Origin: Shewanella xiamenensis
Lineage (GTDB): Bacteria > Pseudomonadota > Gammaproteobacteria > Enterobacterales > Shewanellaceae
Direction of reading: 5' to 3'
Assembly (NCBI RefSeq): GCF_014647135.1
Contig: NZ_BMOP01000008.1
Coordinates: 118,830 to 182,829 of the forward strand
DNA length: 64,000 nucleotides
Shown: piece after piece, positions 26,645 to 36,394 of the stretch
Position numbering within the stretch: the stretch's first letter is position 1
Layout: each line of letters starts with the position of its first letter
Made by a program: the position numbers and the translations under genes
The notes under the pieces: model-generated
What the model was told of the DNA's origin: nothing
Databases searched by the model: none
The model's input: the letters and a program-made list of their open reading frames with translations, nothing else

Positions 26645-27221
26645 TGCGGTTATTCTTGCCGGTGGTATGGCACGCCGTATGGGCGGGGACGATAAAGGCC
26701 TCGTCGAGCTAAACGGCAAGGCCATGATAGAACACACTATCGAACGGATAAAACCTCAGGTTAAGGAGATCCTGATCAACGCAAATCGTAACCAAACACG
26801 CTATGCTGAGTTCGGTTTTACGGTGTTGAGTGATGAGCATACTGGGTTTCTCGGCCCCTTGGCGGGCATGATCACCGCTATGGGTCACACCCAAGCAGAC
26901 TATCTGCTCGTGGTGCCCTGCGATTGTCCGCTACTCCCGCGGGATTTAGTCGCCCGCTTATTAACCGCCATTGAGGCAAACGGTGCTGAACTTGCCGTGG
27001 CCAGCGATGGGGAACGTGAGCAGCCGGTGGTGATGTTACTAAAGCCGAGCCTGCGCGAGTCGATGACCGCCTTTCTCGAAGCGGGTGAGCGTAAAATTGA
27101 TTTTTGGTATGCCAAACATCGCTTTGCGGTGGCGGCCTTTGCCGATCAACCCAATGCCTTCGTCAATGTGAACACGCCAGAACAAAAACAACGACTGGCA
27201 GCAGAGATAAACCAAAGCTAA
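26628..27221 (+). CDS. mobA: Molybdenum cofactor guanylyltransferase MobA
   Basis: A 197-residue enzyme that adds GMP to the molybdenum (or tungsten) cofactor. The nucleotide-binding [21 protein letters not shown] and the catalytic-loop [13 protein letters not shown] are clear. It is translationally coupled to tupC, placing metal uptake and cofactor nucleotide attachment in one operon. Confidence 0.92.
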   Translation: MSLQIDAVILAGGMARRMGGDDKGLVELNGKAMIEHTIERIKPQVKEILINANRNQTRYAEFGFTVLSDEHTGFLGPLAGMITAMGHTQADYLLVVPCDCPLLPRDLVARLLTAIEANGAELAVASDGEREQPVVMLLKPSLRESMTAFLEAGERKIDFWYAKHRFAVAAFADQPNAFVNVNTPEQKQRLAAEINQS

Positions 27222-27250
27222 GGCTTCAATTTCCCAGATTAGAGGTGCAA

Positions 27251-29050
27251 ATGAGTACTCCCTTCGTCAATCCGCTATCTATTCCCGTTCTCGGATTTTG
27301 TGCCTATAGCGGCACGGGGAAAACCACCCTACTCAAGCAATTGATCCCCGAATTAAATCAGCGCGGCCTGCGTCTGGCGGTGATCAAACATGCTCACCAC
27401 AATTTCGATGTCGATATTCCCGGTAAAGACAGCTACGAGATGCGCAAAGCTGGCGCACGGCAAATGTTAGTCGCCTCCCATGTGCGTTGGGCGCTGATGA
27501 CCGAAGATGCCCGCGATGGTGACCCTGAGCTAGTCCACCTACTCAAACAAATTGAAGCCGATAAAGTCGATATCGTCTTAGTCGAAGGCTTTAAAAAACT
27601 CACGCTACCGAAAATTGAGCTGCACCGCGCCGCCCACGGCAAGCCGTTTATCTATACCCAAGACGACAATATTCTCGCCATCGCTTGCTGTGATGACACC
27701 GAGCTACCGAGCGAGCTCAGAAGACTCGACCTTAACAATGTCGCGCAAATTGCTGACTTTGTGATGGAATACGCCAATAGCTGGCAAGCCCCTAACCCAG
27801 CATTACCTATTGCAACTGTCGATGCCTGCACCTTGGGCAGCGATAAAAACCTGAGCGTGAGCCAAGGGTTAGCGCAGATTTTATCCCATGTCACGCCTGT
27901 CACTGAGGTGGAAGACATAGGCTTAGACGATTTAGATAATCGCGTGCTGGCCCGCGACAGCATTTCGCCCGTGAATGTACCGCAGCAAACCAACTCGGCG
28001 ATGGATGGTTATGCCTTCGCCTATCAAGATCCGCTGCCTGCAAGCTTCACCTTAGTCGGTGAGGTCCTCGCCGGACATCAATATTCGGGCACACTCAAAG
28101 CGGGTGAAACCGTGCGCATTATGACCGGGGCCCCCGTACCAGCAGGTGCCGACACAGTACAACCTAGAGAACTGGCTAACGAGGCCAATGCCAAGGTCAG
28201 TTTTGAAGGCCGCATTCAACAGGGCCAGCACGTTCGCCTTGCGGGTGAAGACATAGGCAAAGGCCAAGTCGCCCTCACCCAAGCCACACGCCTAAGCGCC
28301 GCCGAGCAAGGATTATTAGCCTCCCTCGGCCTTGACCGTGTGACAGTTTATCGCCGTCCAACAGTAGCCGTGTTCTCAACCGGTGATGAAGTCAGCCAAC
28401 CCGGCGAAGCACTGAATCCAAACTGTATTTATGACTCAAACCGTTACACAATCAAAGCGATGGCAAAACGTTTAGGTTGTGACGTCATTGACTTAGGTAT
28501 TATCGAAGACTCCGAAAGCGCTCTCGAAGCCACCTTAACCAAGGCTGCGGCGCAGGCCGATGTGGTGATTAGCTCTGGCGGGGTTTCCGTTGGCGATGCC
28601 GACTACATCAAGGCCGTGCTGGCACGCCTTGGCAATATCGACTTCTGGCGGATCAATATGCGTCCCGGTCGCCCACTCGCCTTTGGTAAGGTCGGCGATA
28701 GCTTGTTCTTCGGCTTGCCCGGCAATCCGGTGGCGGTGATGGTGTCGTTCCTACAATTTGTGCAACCTGCGCTGCGTAAACTCGCTGGTGAAACTCACTG
28801 GCAGGCGCCATTATTCCCAGCGATTACCGATGAAACCCTGCGAAGCCGCACGGGCCGCACTGAGTTTATCCGCGGCATTTATCGCCTCGGTAATGATGGC
28901 AGGCTGCACGTGACCAGCACAGGTAACCAAGGTTCGGGCATGCTCAGCTCTATGGTCAAAGGCAATTGCCTTATCATCATTGGAGATGATGCTGAGGTGG
29001 TGAATGCGGGTGAAACCGTGTTTATTCAACCTTTTGCCGATCTTCTATAA
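27251..29050 (+). CDS. MobB-MoeA fusion protein
   Basis: A 599-residue bifunctional protein; GAGGTG precedes the ATG. Residues about 1-175 are MobB, a GTP-binding adaptor with Walker A GYSGTGKTTLLKQL-like sequence (AYSGTGKTT) and DIVLVEGFKK. Residues about 190-599 are MoeA: NSAMDGYAF, RIMTGAPVPAGADTVQPRE, FSTGDEV, SSGGVSVGDADY and FGLPGNPVAVM. MoeA inserts the metal into adenylylated molybdopterin; MobB aids the guanylylation step of MobA encoded just upstream. The fusion places consecutive steps on one chain. Confidence 0.92.
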   Translation: MSTPFVNPLSIPVLGFCAYSGTGKTTLLKQLIPELNQRGLRLAVIKHAHHNFDVDIPGKDSYEMRKAGARQMLVASHVRWALMTEDARDGDPELVHLLKQIEADKVDIVLVEGFKKLTLPKIELHRAAHGKPFIYTQDDNILAIACCDDTELPSELRRLDLNNVAQIADFVMEYANSWQAPNPALPIATVDACTLGSDKNLSVSQGLAQILSHVTPVTEVEDIGLDDLDNRVLARDSISPVNVPQQTNSAMDGYAFAYQDPLPASFTLVGEVLAGHQYSGTLKAGETVRIMTGAPVPAGADTVQPRELANEANAKVSFEGRIQQGQHVRLAGEDIGKGQVALTQATRLSAAEQGLLASLGLDRVTVYRRPTVAVFSTGDEVSQPGEALNPNCIYDSNRYTIKAMAKRLGCDVIDLGIIEDSESALEATLTKAAAQADVVISSGGVSVGDADYIKAVLARLGNIDFWRINMRPGRPLAFGKVGDSLFFGLPGNPVAVMVSFLQFVQPALRKLAGETHWQAPLFPAITDETLRSRTGRTEFIRGIYRLGNDGRLHVTSTGNQGSGMLSSMVKGNCLIIIGDDAEVVNAGETVFIQPFADLL

Positions 29051-29066
29051 GAGCCACTGAGTCCCT

Positions 29067-30050
29067 ATGAGCCAACTTGTAGATGCCTTTGGCCGTCAGG
29101 TCGAATATTTACGACTCTCAGTGACAGATCGCTGCGACTTCCGTTGTGTCTACTGCATGACCGAAGATCCCTGCTTCTTGCCCAAGGACCATGTACTGCA
29201 CCTCGAAGAGTTGGCTTGGATTGCCCAAGCCTTTACTGAACTGGGGGTGACCAAAATTCGCCTCACCGGCGGCGAGCCGCTAGTGCGTAGCGATTGCGAT
29301 CAACTGGTGCACTTACTTGGCAAGCTCCCAGGGCTCAAAGATTTATCGATGACCACCAACGGTTCTAGGCTCAGTAAGTTTGCCAAACCTATGTTTGATG
29401 CGGGTCTTAAGCGTTTAAATATCAGCTTAGATACCCTTAACCCCGAACTATTTACCCAACTGACACGCAACGGCAAATTAGCACGCGTTATCGAAGGCAT
29501 TGATGCGGCCATTGCCGCAGGTTTTACGCGCATAAAAATCAATGCCGTGATCCTCAAACAGCAAAACGATCATGAAGTCATCGATCTGGTTAACTTTTGC
29601 CGCGACCGCAAGCTCGATATCGCCTTTATTGAAGAAATGCCGCTGGGTGAAATGGATGAACGCAAACGCATGCGCCATTGCAGCAGTGATGAAGTTAAGG
29701 CCATGATTAGCGAGCATTATCCACTACAACTCTCCAATAAACGCACAGGCGGACCCGCGCGTTACTACAAGATGGTCGATAGTCCAATTCACATCGGCTT
29801 TATCTCACCCCATAGCCACAACTTTTGCCACGAATGTAATCGGGTGCGCGTGACCGTAGAGGGGCAGCTATTGCTCTGTCTGGGTAATGAGCACTCCGTT
29901 GATTTAAAAAGCATTATAAGAGAGTTCCCCGGCGATATTGAACGACTAAAAACCGCCATTCTCCAAGGCATTAAGCGCAAACCTCAGCAGCATGTATTCG
30001 ATAATAACGAAGTACAAATTCTGCGTTTTATGAACGCCACCGGCGGTTAA
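29067..30050 (+). CDS. moaA: GTP 3',8-cyclase MoaA
   Basis: A 327-residue radical SAM enzyme of the first step of molybdopterin synthesis. The N-terminal cluster motif CDFRCVYC, GGEPLVR and the C-terminal second-cluster ligands CHECNRVRVTVEGQLLLCLG are present. It ends in the functional Gly-Gly. Sixteen bases after the MobB-MoeA stop; likely the last cofactor gene of the operon. MoaC, MoaD and MoaE are not in the window. Confidence 0.93.
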   Translation: MSQLVDAFGRQVEYLRLSVTDRCDFRCVYCMTEDPCFLPKDHVLHLEELAWIAQAFTELGVTKIRLTGGEPLVRSDCDQLVHLLGKLPGLKDLSMTTNGSRLSKFAKPMFDAGLKRLNISLDTLNPELFTQLTRNGKLARVIEGIDAAIAAGFTRIKINAVILKQQNDHEVIDLVNFCRDRKLDIAFIEEMPLGEMDERKRMRHCSSDEVKAMISEHYPLQLSNKRTGGPARYYKMVDSPIHIGFISPHSHNFCHECNRVRVTVEGQLLLCLGNEHSVDLKSIIREFPGDIERLKTAILQGIKRKPQQHVFDNNEVQILRFMNATGG

Positions 30051-30131
30051 CCTCCTCACCTCAGGGCTAGCATCTCAATTTTGCCGTGATACACTCATGG
30101 CATTAGTCCTATTTTTTGTGTCACTCTTCCT

Positions 30132-30587
30132 ATGGCGCTTACTCGTAAACAGTGGAATAACATCATTATTCTTGCCTGCGTGTTTATCATTGCCGTGCTC
30201 ACGTTTATGGATAAGAAAACCCAAAATGTGCCCAGTGATGCGCAACGGCTATTTGATGATAATGCCCCGCTGGCTCAGTTGCAGTTGGATGGTATTTGGC
30301 TGCACAAACAAACTTCAAGCTGGGAGTGCGATCCACAAGTACTCAACTGTGAGCAATGGGCAAAGGCTTGGCAAGGTTTAAGGGTCTCGCCCCTGAGCGA
30401 GGCACCACAACCCACGGGCAAGCCGCAGGAACTGGTGATCCAAATTGCCGAGATCCGCCAATCGCAACGTTGGATTTATTTCCCCGAGGACGGTGTGCTC
30501 AAGTCGCCCGCTGGCAACTGGTACTTAGTGCCACCGAGCTTAAGGACGGGTTTACAGCCAATCCTCGATGCGAAACCTGCACGTTAA
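30132..30587 (+). CDS. Conserved membrane-anchored protein of unknown function
   Basis: A 151-residue protein with one N-terminal helix (NNIIILACVFIIAVLTFM, about 9-26) and a periplasmic-looking domain of about 120 residues. It has two Cys (WECDP, LNCEQW) that could form a disulfide. No family recognised. It lies between moaA and mutM, 24 bases before mutM, and may be co-transcribed with mutM. The start at 30132 is preferred over a longer frame in another phase. Confidence 0.65.
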   Translation: MALTRKQWNNIIILACVFIIAVLTFMDKKTQNVPSDAQRLFDDNAPLAQLQLDGIWLHKQTSSWECDPQVLNCEQWAKAWQGLRVSPLSEAPQPTGKPQELVIQIAEIRQSQRWIYFPEDGVLKSPAGNWYLVPPSLRTGLQPILDAKPAR

Positions 30588-30611
30588 TCTATTGAATAAA
30601 AGAAACCAATC

Positions 30612-31427
30612 ATGCCGGAATTACCAGAAGTCGAAGTCACCCGTCAGGGGATAACCCCTTACTTAGTCGATCAAACCGTGGTTGACCTCGTTGTGCGGAA
30701 CGCCTCACTGCGTTGGCCCGTTCCCGAACTTGCCAAACAGATCATCGGCCAAACCATACGCCAAGTGCGCCGTCGTGCTAAGTATCTGCTCATCGATACC
30801 GATGCCGGCACCAGCATAGTGCACTTGGGAATGTCGGGCAGCCTAAGGATCCTGCCCCACGACACGCCAGTGGAGAAGCATGACCATATCGATCTCGTTC
30901 TCGCCAATGGCCGCATTCTGCGCTTTAACGACCCAAGACGCTTCGGCGCTTGGTTATGGTGCCAATTGCCAGAGGAAGCCCATCCGCTGCTGGAAAAACT
31001 CGGGCCAGAACCTCTGACCGATGCCTTTAATGTCAATCAGTTAGCTGCCGCACTGGCGGGCAAGAAAAAGGCCATCAAACTCTGCCTGATGGATAATCAT
31101 ATTGTGGTGGGTGTGGGAAATATTTACGCCAACGAAGCACTGTTTGCCGCAGGGATACACCCCGAGGCGGAGGCAGGCAAGATAGATATTGAACGCTTAA
31201 TGGTACTGGTTGCTGAAGTGAAACAAATCCTCGCACACGCCATCAAGCAGGGCGGCACCACGCTTAAGGACTTCACCAATGCCGAGGGTAAACCCGGCTA
31301 TTTCGCCCAAAAGCTGCATGTTTACGGCCGCGGCGGCGAAACCTGTACGCAATGCGGCAATCTACTCAGCGAAATCCGCCTTGGTCAGCGCACCACAGTG
31401 TTTTGCGGCATCTGCCAGACGCGTTAA
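30612..31427 (+). CDS. mutM: Formamidopyrimidine-DNA glycosylase MutM
   Basis: A 271-residue base-excision repair enzyme for 8-oxoguanine and formamidopyrimidines. The N-terminal [12 protein letters not shown] gives the catalytic Pro and Glu after Met removal. The helix-two-turn-helix region [21 protein letters not shown] and the C-terminal Zn finger (C-x2-C ... C-x2-C, CTQCGN ... FCGICQTR) are intact. Full length. Confidence 0.95.
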   Translation: MPELPEVEVTRQGITPYLVDQTVVDLVVRNASLRWPVPELAKQIIGQTIRQVRRRAKYLLIDTDAGTSIVHLGMSGSLRILPHDTPVEKHDHIDLVLANGRILRFNDPRRFGAWLWCQLPEEAHPLLEKLGPEPLTDAFNVNQLAAALAGKKKAIKLCLMDNHIVVGVGNIYANEALFAAGIHPEAEAGKIDIERLMVLVAEVKQILAHAIKQGGTTLKDFTNAEGKPGYFAQKLHVYGRGGETCTQCGNLLSEIRLGQRTTVFCGICQTR

Positions 31428-31435
31428 TCTCGCCG

Positions 31436-31467
31436 ATAAAAATGCCTGCTATTGCAGGCATTTTTAT
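31436..31467. terminator. Bidirectional terminator between mutM and the Wzi-like gene
   Basis: ATAAAAATGCCTGC pairs with GCAGGCATTTTTAT around a TATT loop. A-run and T-run flanks serve both convergent genes. Confidence 0.85.
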
Positions 31468-31491
31468 ATTTATTTCAATCGATTACCATAA

Positions 31492-32964
31492 TTAAAAACG
31501 ATATTCAAAACTGCTAAAGAAAGTCGCATTAGTATCGTTTTCTTGTACATCAAATTCCGATCTCGAGACTGTGCCCCCCAAACTCCACATGCCCTTCCAC
31601 ACCGGCATACGATAGGAAAGTTCCAGCATCAGTAAGTCTTCCTTCGGTGGCTGTGGCGCCCATGTGGTAGCCACATGGGTGCCGTCTTTATTCAACTTGG
31701 CATAACGCAGTAGCGAGGTAAAACCGCGGCTGTTATGGAACTGACCAACCAAACCAAACACAAAGACTTGAGCATCGCTATCATAGGTCGAGCCTAAGGC
31801 TCTGCCGTAGTAACGCGTCCCACTCAGGTAGACAGGATCTTCATAGAAGCAGTTAGGCTTGCCATCACACTCGACAAAGGTGTCCGAGTATTCCATAAAT
31901 AGCTTGAACTGCTTACCCGACGTGCCGAAATGGGTATCTATCCCCCAAAGTGAGCCGCAATCGCTGCCGTTTTCACAGCTATGCTCAAGGTACAAACCCA
32001 CAGGGATATCCTGCCAAGTATCGGCATAACGTAAATCGATGCTCTGGGTTCTATGACCAGCGTCACGGCGTTGATCGGCAAGGCAAGAATCTGAACCGTC
32101 GATACAAACAGCATTGCTTGCCACCGAGTCCCACCAGGAATCGAAGTCGCAATTCTGCCCTTCGCCACAAAACAGTGTCGACCAAGACAGGCCTATTTCT
32201 AACTGCTGAAGGGGTTTGGCGGTAAAGCGCATATCCCATTCCGCCGTTTTAGGCACGGCACGCTCTTTTTCAGCCATGCTAAAACCGGTCTTGAAGGTCC
32301 AAGGACCAATCCAAGATAACCATGGCGTTTCGAAGGCGGCAGCATTATTACGGCTGAGCGACAGTGACTGCATAGGGCGTGCATTGTTAGAGCGATGCAA
32401 TGCCGAGTCAAATCCCGGCCCCCACCATTGCTCAACCGTGCCTAGAGTCGCAATCCAGTTACCCATGATCACCGCGAAGTAAGACTCATCGAGACGGAAG
32501 TTTTTGTTATCTTGCGGGTCGTACGTCTCGGCAACTGTGGTTTTATAGGCCACACGTGAGCCTAAGTATTCGTAGGAGGCTTTAGCCTCACCCTTTTCAC
32601 GATAGTCGGATCCATAATGCTGGAAGCGAGCAGGGTCGGTCGCGCCCGAGAGTTTAACCCTAGCATTACCACGATTATCGACGGCATTTTGATAGTAAAA
32701 GTTAACTCGGGCAAAGGCTTGCACTAATCGGGGAGACAATAGCTCGGGTTCGACTTTTGCTAAGTCGCCACCAATCCCCGACCACATCAAGGGAAAGGTA
32801 TTCACTGGCACACGGATCACGCCCGCATCGGCCAGTGCTTGAATATCGGCCCTTAAATAAATGTCCGAGGCATCCACCCAAGGGGCGGCAGCAACGGAAG
32901 CAGAAAACAATAAACCAGATGCAACGCTAGCAGCGAGGATAGTGGGGGTCAAAAAAGCCTTCAT
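31492..32964 (-). CDS. Wzi-like capsule assembly family outer-membrane protein
   Basis: A 490-residue protein with a signal peptide (about 1-26, ending SVAAA). An N-terminal helical part (ASDIYLRADIQALADAGVI, typical of the Wzi family) is followed by a beta-barrel ending FFSSFEYRF. The GNWIATLGTVEQWWGPGFDS segment is characteristic of the family. Wzi anchors capsule or exopolysaccharide to the outer surface in enterobacteria; here no capsule genes adjoin, but the lipopolysaccharide cluster is nearby. GGAT precedes the ATG. Confidence 0.8.
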   Translation of the reverse strand: MKAFLTPTILAASVASGLLFSASVAAAPWVDASDIYLRADIQALADAGVIRVPVNTFPLMWSGIGGDLAKVEPELLSPRLVQAFARVNFYYQNAVDNRGNARVKLSGATDPARFQHYGSDYREKGEAKASYEYLGSRVAYKTTVAETYDPQDNKNFRLDESYFAVIMGNWIATLGTVEQWWGPGFDSALHRSNNARPMQSLSLSRNNAAAFETPWLSWIGPWTFKTGFSMAEKERAVPKTAEWDMRFTAKPLQQLEIGLSWSTLFCGEGQNCDFDSWWDSVASNAVCIDGSDSCLADQRRDAGHRTQSIDLRYADTWQDIPVGLYLEHSCENGSDCGSLWGIDTHFGTSGKQFKLFMEYSDTFVECDGKPNCFYEDPVYLSGTRYYGRALGSTYDSDAQVFVFGLVGQFHNSRGFTSLLRYAKLNKDGTHVATTWAPQPPKEDLLMLELSYRMPVWKGMWSLGGTVSRSEFDVQENDTNATFFSSFEYRF

Positions 32965-33030
32965 AACATCCTTTTCATTATCATCGCGAGGCCTGATGCC
33001 TCAAAGGTTTTATGGAAATACTCAGCCTAA

Positions 33031-33531
<501 letters not shown>

Positions 33532-33798
33532 TCAACTCAGATAGATACCCTAAAATCATTGCCGCCAGTCTACTCGTTTTAGCCACTTGAGTGAATCATC
33601 CCGATAAAAACCGCTGAAAATCCCGTTAAAAATTGAAATACTGGCAAGAATTCCTCGGATTAAGCCCATGTAAAGGCATGAACTGATATAATGCCGACTC
33701 GCTATATATTGGCTTAAGTAGGCAGCGGCTTTTCGTCCAACCTCGATGGATTGAAACCACACCACAACCGATTAAGTCCACGTAATCAGAGCACTTAT

Positions 33799-34869
33799 AT
33801 GAAAAAAATCGCCATTTTTTGCCATAACTTTTTCTCGAACGGCACAGTCAAAATCGCCTTATCCCAGGCCGAAGTGCTGCAGGAAGCAGGGCAAGATGTT
33901 CACCTCTTTGTGTTCCATAAAGAGGGGGATTTTATGCCGCCAGAAAATGTGACGATTCATTACCTGTATGACGCCGGCCAAAAGCCAAGCCTACAGGAAC
34001 AAAGACAACGCCTGAAGGCTAAGGTGGCCGAAGCGGAACAATCGGGTAAGTTCTCGCTATTTTTAAGTAACTCCACCGACTGCGATGTCGTTGTTTCCGG
34101 CTGCGATTTCGATCCCTGCTATTACTTTTGCCACTGCGCCCTTAAGCAAGAACTCTTGATGGAATTAAAGCGTGGTCCAGTGCATTTCTGGCGTCGCTGG
34201 AAAAAGGCCAAGGCACTGATTGGTAAAAAAATCATCACGGTTTCCAATGGTATCGCCGCTGAGCTCAGAGCCACTTCTTGGCTGAAGCCACAAAGCGTTC
34301 AGACCATCTATAATCCCTTTAGATTGGAAGAAATCCGTAAGAAGACTCAGGAAGAAATTGCCGAGATCCCAAGCGAACCTTATATGATCCATGTCGGCCG
34401 TGTGACACGGCAAAAGCGCCACGACATTTTGTTTAAGGCACTTAGGGATATGCCAACGGCCCCTAAGCTTGTCCTGCTGTGTAACCGCCCCAAAAAGGCA
34501 CGCAAACTCGCCAAGAAATACGGTGTCGAACAGAGAATCATCACGCCAGGGTTTCAACACAATCCCTACGCCTGGATTGCCAAAGCCGAGTTGATGTTAC
34601 TCAGCTCAGATTTTGAAGGCTTACCGACCGTAGTGATTGAGTCTTTAGCCTGTGGCACACCTGTCGTCAGTACTGATTGTCCACACGGGCCCAATGAAAT
34701 TCTCACAGGGCATTTAGCACAATATCTCGTCCCGGTTCGCCAACCCGCGCTGTTGGCACAAAAGGCACTAGAGTGCTTAGCCTCACCACCTGCTTTAGAC
34801 AATCTAGACATATTAAAGGCAGTAGATAGCCAATATATTGCCGCTCAATATATTAACTTAGCGCAATAA
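33799..34869 (+). CDS. Glycosyltransferase family 4 (lipopolysaccharide core)
   Basis: A 356-residue GT-B enzyme from the ATG at 33799 (an upstream frame extension lacks support). KIITVSNGIAAEL, YMIHVGRVTRQKRHDILFKA and the C-terminal donor-binding SSDFEGLPTVVIESLACGTPVVSTDCPHGPNEIL are diagnostic of GT4. It is a close paralogue of the gene at 37491, with which it shares the ITVSNGIA and CPHGPNEIL blocks. Sugar specificity unknown. A TATAAT at 33687-33692 may belong to its promoter. Confidence 0.85.
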   Translation: MKKIAIFCHNFFSNGTVKIALSQAEVLQEAGQDVHLFVFHKEGDFMPPENVTIHYLYDAGQKPSLQEQRQRLKAKVAEAEQSGKFSLFLSNSTDCDVVVSGCDFDPCYYFCHCALKQELLMELKRGPVHFWRRWKKAKALIGKKIITVSNGIAAELRATSWLKPQSVQTIYNPFRLEEIRKKTQEEIAEIPSEPYMIHVGRVTRQKRHDILFKALRDMPTAPKLVLLCNRPKKARKLAKKYGVEQRIITPGFQHNPYAWIAKAELMLLSSDFEGLPTVVIESLACGTPVVSTDCPHGPNEILTGHLAQYLVPVRQPALLAQKALECLASPPALDNLDILKAVDSQYIAAQYINLAQ

Positions 34870-35186
34870 ATTACCATTTTTAATTAGAACGCCATTTCTT
34901 ATATTGGCGTTTTAATTAAAATTGCAACAAACTGATACAAAATGGGTGCGCATTCAATATTTATACAACAATTGTATCAATTATGTTTTTAATTCAATTA
35001 ATCACCCTAATGCTTTTATTAAACTTATACAAATTAAACACATTTAAAAAACCTAGCTATATAAAACTCCGTTCTGTATTAATAAAATAATTATTTAATT
35101 GATCGGAAGAATTAAAAACCTCAAAATACTCGTCTTCGAATAAATTTGTCTCACAAATGGACGTTGTGAGTATTTTTGGGGTAATT
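34870..35186. other. AT-rich 317-base gap in the lipopolysaccharide cluster
   Basis: Much richer in A and T than the flanks. After a long hairpin it contains scattered ATACAA/TTGTAT words, including the inverted repeat ATACAA-CAA-TTGTAT and outer GATACAA ... TTGTATC copies. No reading frame and no ops/JUMPstart element seen. It probably holds the promoter of the next glycosyltransferase. Confidence 0.5.
34878..34921 (+). terminator. Long A/T-rich hairpin after the first glycosyltransferase gene
   Basis: The 34878-34893 arm pairs with 34906-34921 (core AACGCC/GGCGTT, extended by TTTTAATTA/TTAATTAAAA), an almost perfect 16-bp stem. It acts as a probable terminator. Confidence 0.65.
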
Positions 35187-36359
35187 ATGGGTAAGCTAAA
35201 GGTCGCTTTATTAGTCGATGAATATTTTGGTGGTACAGGTACAGTGTACGGTGGATACGGCTTTCTTGCCCGTCATCTGATCGCCAAACACTTACCCAAT
35301 GAAAATATTGAAGTAGAAGTACTGATAAAGAAAGATTGTAGTAAACAGCGCTTAATTCCCCGTCGTTATATGATTGATGGTATCAAAGTGTATCGTCTTG
35401 CTGCTAAGTTTATGGATTTTCTTAATATTAGATTCTTAAAAAAGAAAAACTATGATCTTTTCTTAACCATCGAAATGACGACACATTCCTATCGTATTCT
35501 TAAAACAATCCCCAATATCGATAAAAAATTGTTGTTCTGGGTTCAAGATCCACGCCCCGATTACGAGTGGGATGAAATTAATACCGTAAAACTCTTTCCT
35601 GAGAAAAGTTATTGGGATAGCAACATTTATCAGTTTGTCCACGACCTATGGGCCGCAGGTAAAGTCTCGTTTATTTCTCAAGCACGTTTTCTCGATAGAA
35701 AAGCGCGGGATCTTTACAACCTCGACGATAAAACCGAGATCAAATACTTACCTAATCCTATCGAAATCGATCACAGCTTCGATGTCGAAACCCACCCGAA
35801 GAAAAATCACATTATCTTCCTCGGCCGTATCGAGTCGGTTAAGCGTGGCTGGTTGTTCTGTGAGATTGCCAAACTGATGCCAGAATATGAGTTTTTCATG
35901 CTTGGTCAATCCTTTAGACAATCGAAGAAAAACCAATCCATCATGAATAACTACCTCGACATCCCTAACTTACACTTTGTGGGGCATGTTGAGGGAGAGA
36001 AAAAGGCACAGTTGATTAAGGACGCTAAGATTTTAGTGAATACCTCAATCCACGAGGCACTACCGATTTCGTTTTTGGAAGCCTTATCCTACGGAACGCT
36101 GCTCGTGAGCTGTCGTGATCCCGATGAACTCACCAGCCAATTTGGGGTATTTACTGGCACGGTATTAGGGGATGGTTTCGATAAAGTCCCACTCTTTGTC
36201 GACGGTATCCGCCATTTGATGGAAAACGAGCCGCTACGCCGAGAGCTGGCGCTAAAAGCGGTTAACTACATCAAAGCTAACCACAGCATTGAAGATTTTC
36301 AGAAAAACATGCAAGAAATTATCTTTAAGCTGGTCGAAGAGACTAAAGCGCAAAGCTAA
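35187..36359 (+). CDS. Glycosyltransferase family 4, second lipopolysaccharide gene
   Basis: A 390-residue GT-B protein if started at the ATG at 35187 (GGGG 5 bases upstream; a start 30 bases earlier is possible). It begins MGKLKVALLVDEYFGGTGTV. The donor-binding half has IIFLGRIESVKRGWLFCEIA and IHEALPISFLEALSYGTLLV. It is less related to the other two GT4 enzymes here. The upstream gap and the first third of the gene look more AT-rich than the neighbours, which may indicate transfer. Followed by a strong terminator. Confidence 0.75.
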   Translation: MGKLKVALLVDEYFGGTGTVYGGYGFLARHLIAKHLPNENIEVEVLIKKDCSKQRLIPRRYMIDGIKVYRLAAKFMDFLNIRFLKKKNYDLFLTIEMTTHSYRILKTIPNIDKKLLFWVQDPRPDYEWDEINTVKLFPEKSYWDSNIYQFVHDLWAAGKVSFISQARFLDRKARDLYNLDDKTEIKYLPNPIEIDHSFDVETHPKKNHIIFLGRIESVKRGWLFCEIAKLMPEYEFFMLGQSFRQSKKNQSIMNNYLDIPNLHFVGHVEGEKKAQLIKDAKILVNTSIHEALPISFLEALSYGTLLVSCRDPDELTSQFGVFTGTVLGDGFDKVPLFVDGIRHLMENEPLRRELALKAVNYIKANHSIEDFQKNMQEIIFKLVEETKAQS

Positions 36360-36363
36360 AAAC

Positions 36364-36392
36364 AAGGCCGACACTATGTCGGCCTTACTTTT
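36364..36392. terminator. Terminator between convergent lipopolysaccharide genes
   Basis: AAGGCCGACA-CTA-TGTCGGCCTT perfect 10-bp stem followed by ACTTTTTC. Confidence 0.85.
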
Positions 36393-36394
36393 TC

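Noticed and set aside
30097..30381. Alternative frame overlapping the start of the membrane protein before mutM
   Set aside because: The frame at 30132 has a clean membrane helix and runs to the expected spacing before mutM; the alternative does not.
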